From positions 1 through 8,070 of the forward strand of contig URNG01000126.1 in NCBI GenBank assembly GCA_900549295.1: a stretch of DNA of 8,070 nucleotides. The letters run 5' to 3'. Under the pieces are notes generated by a model, which ran no database searches, was not told where the DNA came from, and saw only the letters and a program-made list of their open reading frames with translations. The translations under genes and the position numbers were made by a program. The DNA is from an uncultured Rhodocyclaceae bacterium (GTDB lineage Bacteria; Pseudomonadota; Gammaproteobacteria; Burkholderiales; Rhodocyclaceae). This document shows, piece after piece, positions 6,636-8,070 of this stretch (position 1 is its first letter; each line of letters starts with the position of its first letter).

Positions 6636-7471
6636 GTGCCGCGAAAACCCAGCGCTTCCGAGACGGCATCGGCGGCGAGTTTGACTTCCGTGGCCCAGGC
6701 CGGGTCATGGCGGTCGGTCGGCGCCGACACCGAGAGGGCGGCAACGATCGCGCCTTCTTCGTCGCGGATGGGCGCGGCAACGCAGGTCAGGCCGAGTTCG
6801 GCTTCCTCGTCGTCGTAGGCGATGCCGTGCCGGCGTACCTTGTCCAGCGCCTTTTCCAGGGCGTCCAGACGGGTCAGCGAATGCGGCGTCTTGCCGGGCA
6901 GGCCGGTACGCCGCGCATATTCGCGCACTTTCGGCAGACCGTCGGCGGCGAGAAAGAGCTTGCCGAGCGAGGTCAGGTGCAAAGGGGCGCGGCCCCCCAC
7001 CAGATACACCACGCGCACCAGCGAACGACCGGAGGAGGTGCGCTCCAGGTAGACGATTTCATCTTCATGGCGGATGCCCAGATTGATCGCTTCGCCGATT
7101 TTCTCGTGCAGGGACTGCATGAAAGGCAATGCCACGTCGCGCAGATTGATGCGCGACTTGACGATGCTGCCCAGTTCCAGCAGGCGGATGCCCAGGCGGT
7201 AGGTGCCGGCATCCTGACGCTCGACGAAACGCGCCTGGCACATGGCGGCGAGGATGCGGTGAGCGGTGGAGGGGTGCAGCCCGGTGGCGCTGGCCAGTTG
7301 TTTGAGGCTGGCGGTGTCCGGCACGGCGGCGAGCGCGTCGAGCAGCGACATCATGCGCTCGATGACCTGGATGGAGCCGGCGGATTTGCTGGCTGCCTCG
7401 GCGCGGGCGCCCGGATGGGCCGGGTTTGCCTTGGAGTGGGCTGAGGGTGGGACTGAAGGGGGGGCTGGCAA
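6629..7471 (-). CDS. IclR-family transcriptional regulator
   Basis: This cytoplasmic DNA-binding regulator reads leftward and ends with TAA at 6631-6629. The best start is TTG at 7471-7469, because AGGA (7481-7478) lies six bases before it; this gives 280 residues, normal for the family. In-frame GTG 7639 is rejected because it would overlap the divergent gene and its promoter. The winged helix-turn-helix occupies about 33-92 ('SIQVIERMMSLLDALA', then 'GLHPSTAHRILAAM' as recognition helix region, then the 'ERQDAGTYRLG' wing). The IclR effector-binding domain covers about 95-275, with 'INLGIRHEDEIVYLER', 'HLTSLGKLFLA' and 'LTCVAAPIRDEEGAIVAALSVSAPT'. The first 30 residues are Pro/Ala-rich and probably disordered. 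It is divergent from the dehydrogenase gene, which it most likely controls, perhaps along with itself. The inducer cannot be deduced. It is clearly IclR-type, but no specific orthologue was recognised. Confidence 0.92.
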   Translation of the reverse strand: MPAPPSVPPSAHSKANPAHPGARAEAASKSAGSIQVIERMMSLLDALAAVPDTASLKQLASATGLHPSTAHRILAAMCQARFVERQDAGTYRLGIRLLELGSIVKSRINLRDVALPFMQSLHEKIGEAINLGIRHEDEIVYLERTSSGRSLVRVVYLVGGRAPLHLTSLGKLFLAADGLPKVREYARRTGLPGKTPHSLTRLDALEKALDKVRRHGIAYDDEEAELGLTCVAAPIRDEEGAIVAALSVSAPTDRHDPAWATEVKLAADAVSEALGFRGTK

Positions 7472-7490
7472 CAGGATTCCTTTATGCGGG

Positions 7491-7562
7491 GACTTTGAGT
7501 AGCATAGCCGGTTGCGCGACTTTGTGCGCTGCAATATTACCACAGGCTGAACTCGCGACTTT
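7491..7562. repeat. Three short direct repeats (GACTTT core) in the iclR/aldehyde dehydrogenase intergenic region
   Basis: GACTTT occurs at 7491-7496, 7518-7523 and 7557-7562. The last two copies are extended to CGCGACTTT (7515-7523 and 7554-7562). They flank the candidate promoter and could be half-sites for the IclR-type regulator. Known IclR operators are usually palindromic, so this is only a suggestion; six to nine bases can also recur by chance. Confidence 0.3.
7512..7540 (+). promoter_or_regulatory. Tentative promoter for the aldehyde dehydrogenase gene
   Basis: TTGCGC (7512-7517, 4/6) and TATTAC (7535-7540, 4/6) are 17 bases apart, in the 155-base gap between the divergent genes. The leader would be about 80 bases and includes a GC-rich self-complementary stretch (7578-7610). 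Both boxes are weak, as would suit an activator-dependent promoter. No good minus-strand promoter for the IclR gene was found. Confidence 0.3.
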
Positions 7563-7626
7563 TTCTGTCTCACCCTCGCCGGCCCTTGCCAGCAGGGGCG
7601 TTCGCCCGGCATACAGGACAAACACA

Positions 7627-8070
7627 ATGGAACTTGCACACGACGGCCCTCTGGCCATTCCCCTCTGGATCAATGGTCGCGCCTGCCTGACCGTGGGTGA
7701 GCGGCTGTTCGACGTGGTCAATCCCGTCACTGGCGTCGCCGCGCACCGCGTGCCGCTGTGCGGCGCGGAAGAAGCGGCGCAGGCGGTCAGTGCGGCGCGC
7801 GACGCCAACGCCGCCTGGAGCGGGCTTGGCCTGGCCGGGCGGCAGGAAAAGCTGGCCGGCCTGGCGGCGGCTTTGGCGCGTTACGCCGACCATTTTGCCA
7901 AGCTGCTCACCGCCGAGCGCGGTGTTGCCCAAGCCGATGCTGAAGCCGAGGTGGCCGCCGCATTGAATGCGCTACGTACCGATCAGCCGGGGCAAGCCGG
8001 TGTTCCCGGCAGCGTCCTCGGGCTGGTCACCGGAGCCGGCCAACCGCTGCTGGCCGCCGCTGCGGCAGGG
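7627..8070 (+). CDS. Aldehyde dehydrogenase superfamily protein (N-terminal part, cut by window edge)
   Basis: An open frame runs from ATG 7627 (AGGA at 7615-7618, eight bases upstream) to the window end, giving 148 residues with no stop; the family is usually about 480-500 long. The first half matches NAD(P)-dependent aldehyde dehydrogenases: 'LWINGRACLTVGERLFDVVNP' with 'VTGVAAHRVP', then 'AAQAVSAARDANAAWSG', 'RQEKLAGLAAALARYADHFAKLLTAERG' and 'AEAEVAAALNALR'. Such enzymes oxidise an aldehyde to an acid in the cytoplasm, or to a CoA ester in some branches. After this the sequence departs from the norm: the segment that usually leads to a Pro-Trp-Asn-Phe-Pro motif is about 20 residues shorter, and 'LGLVTGAGQPLL' stands in its place, so the usual oxyanion-hole Asn is not seen. 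The catalytic Cys and Glu regions lie outside the window. The gene is divergent from an IclR-type regulator that probably controls it. The substrate is unknown. Confidence 0.75.
   Translation, partial: MELAHDGPLAIPLWINGRACLTVGERLFDVVNPVTGVAAHRVPLCGAEEAAQAVSAARDANAAWSGLGLAGRQEKLAGLAAALARYADHFAKLLTAERGVAQADAEAEVAAALNALRTDQPGQAGVPGSVLGLVTGAGQPLLAAAAAG

Noticed and set aside
6707..7444. A 245-codon plus-strand open frame across the IclR gene
   Set aside because: It is a shadow of the minus-strand gene, which has full IclR domain matches.
7578..7610. GC-rich self-complementary stretch in the leader of the dehydrogenase gene, considered as a riboswitch or attenuator
   Set aside because: Several short competing stems are possible, but there is no known riboswitch pattern and no T-run; GC content alone explains it.
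1..8070. CRISPR arrays, tRNA or rRNA genes, insertion sequences, toxin-antitoxin pairs
   Set aside because: No regularly spaced repeats, tRNA-like cloverleafs, rRNA segments, transposase motifs or small paired genes were seen on either strand.

Overview
The window is GC-rich and densely coded. Every complete gene best resembles proteobacterial families, and the overall look suggests a betaproteobacterium, possibly of the Rhodocyclaceae type. That placement is inferred from protein style and composition only and is not proven. The content is mostly well-known housekeeping and signalling genes. I found no clearly new multi-gene system.

Layout, left to right. (1) 1-384, minus strand: the N-terminal 128 residues of QueA, a tRNA queuosine enzyme, cut by the window edge. 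(2) 385-603: a divergent intergenic region with two candidate back-to-back sigma70-type promoters, one for queA and one for the next operon. (3) 604-2923, plus strand: a tightly packed three-gene operon matching yfiR-yfiN-yfiB (tpbA-independent c-di-GMP module). It encodes a periplasmic repressor, an inner-membrane diguanylate cyclase with an intact GGDEF site, and an outer-membrane OmpA-like lipoprotein. (4) 3016-5295: maeB, a full-length hybrid malic enzyme with a C-terminal phosphotransacetylase-like domain, preceded by a good extended -10 promoter. (5) 5296-5533: an intergenic region holding a long imperfect inverted repeat of REP/MITE appearance and a small A/T palindrome. (6) 5534-6583: a PBP7-type D-Ala-D-Ala endopeptidase with an unusual lysine/alanine-rich linker, closed by a rho-independent terminator. 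(7) 6629-7471, minus strand: an IclR-family regulator, convergent with the PBP gene. (8) 7627-8070, plus strand: the start of an aldehyde-dehydrogenase-superfamily gene, divergent from the regulator and running off the right edge.

How the parts work together. In the known YfiBNR model, YfiR in the periplasm holds YfiN inactive. YfiB, anchored in the outer membrane and bound to peptidoglycan, captures YfiR when the envelope is stressed or redox conditions change, which releases c-di-GMP synthesis. The PBP7 homologue also acts in the envelope, but has its own signals and is separated by maeB. The IclR regulator and the dehydrogenase share a divergent promoter region, so the regulator probably controls the dehydrogenase. 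The aldehyde substrate cannot be read from the sequence. The most unusual detail is that the dehydrogenase fragment seems to lack the usual stretch up to and including the Pro-Trp-Asn motif of the family.
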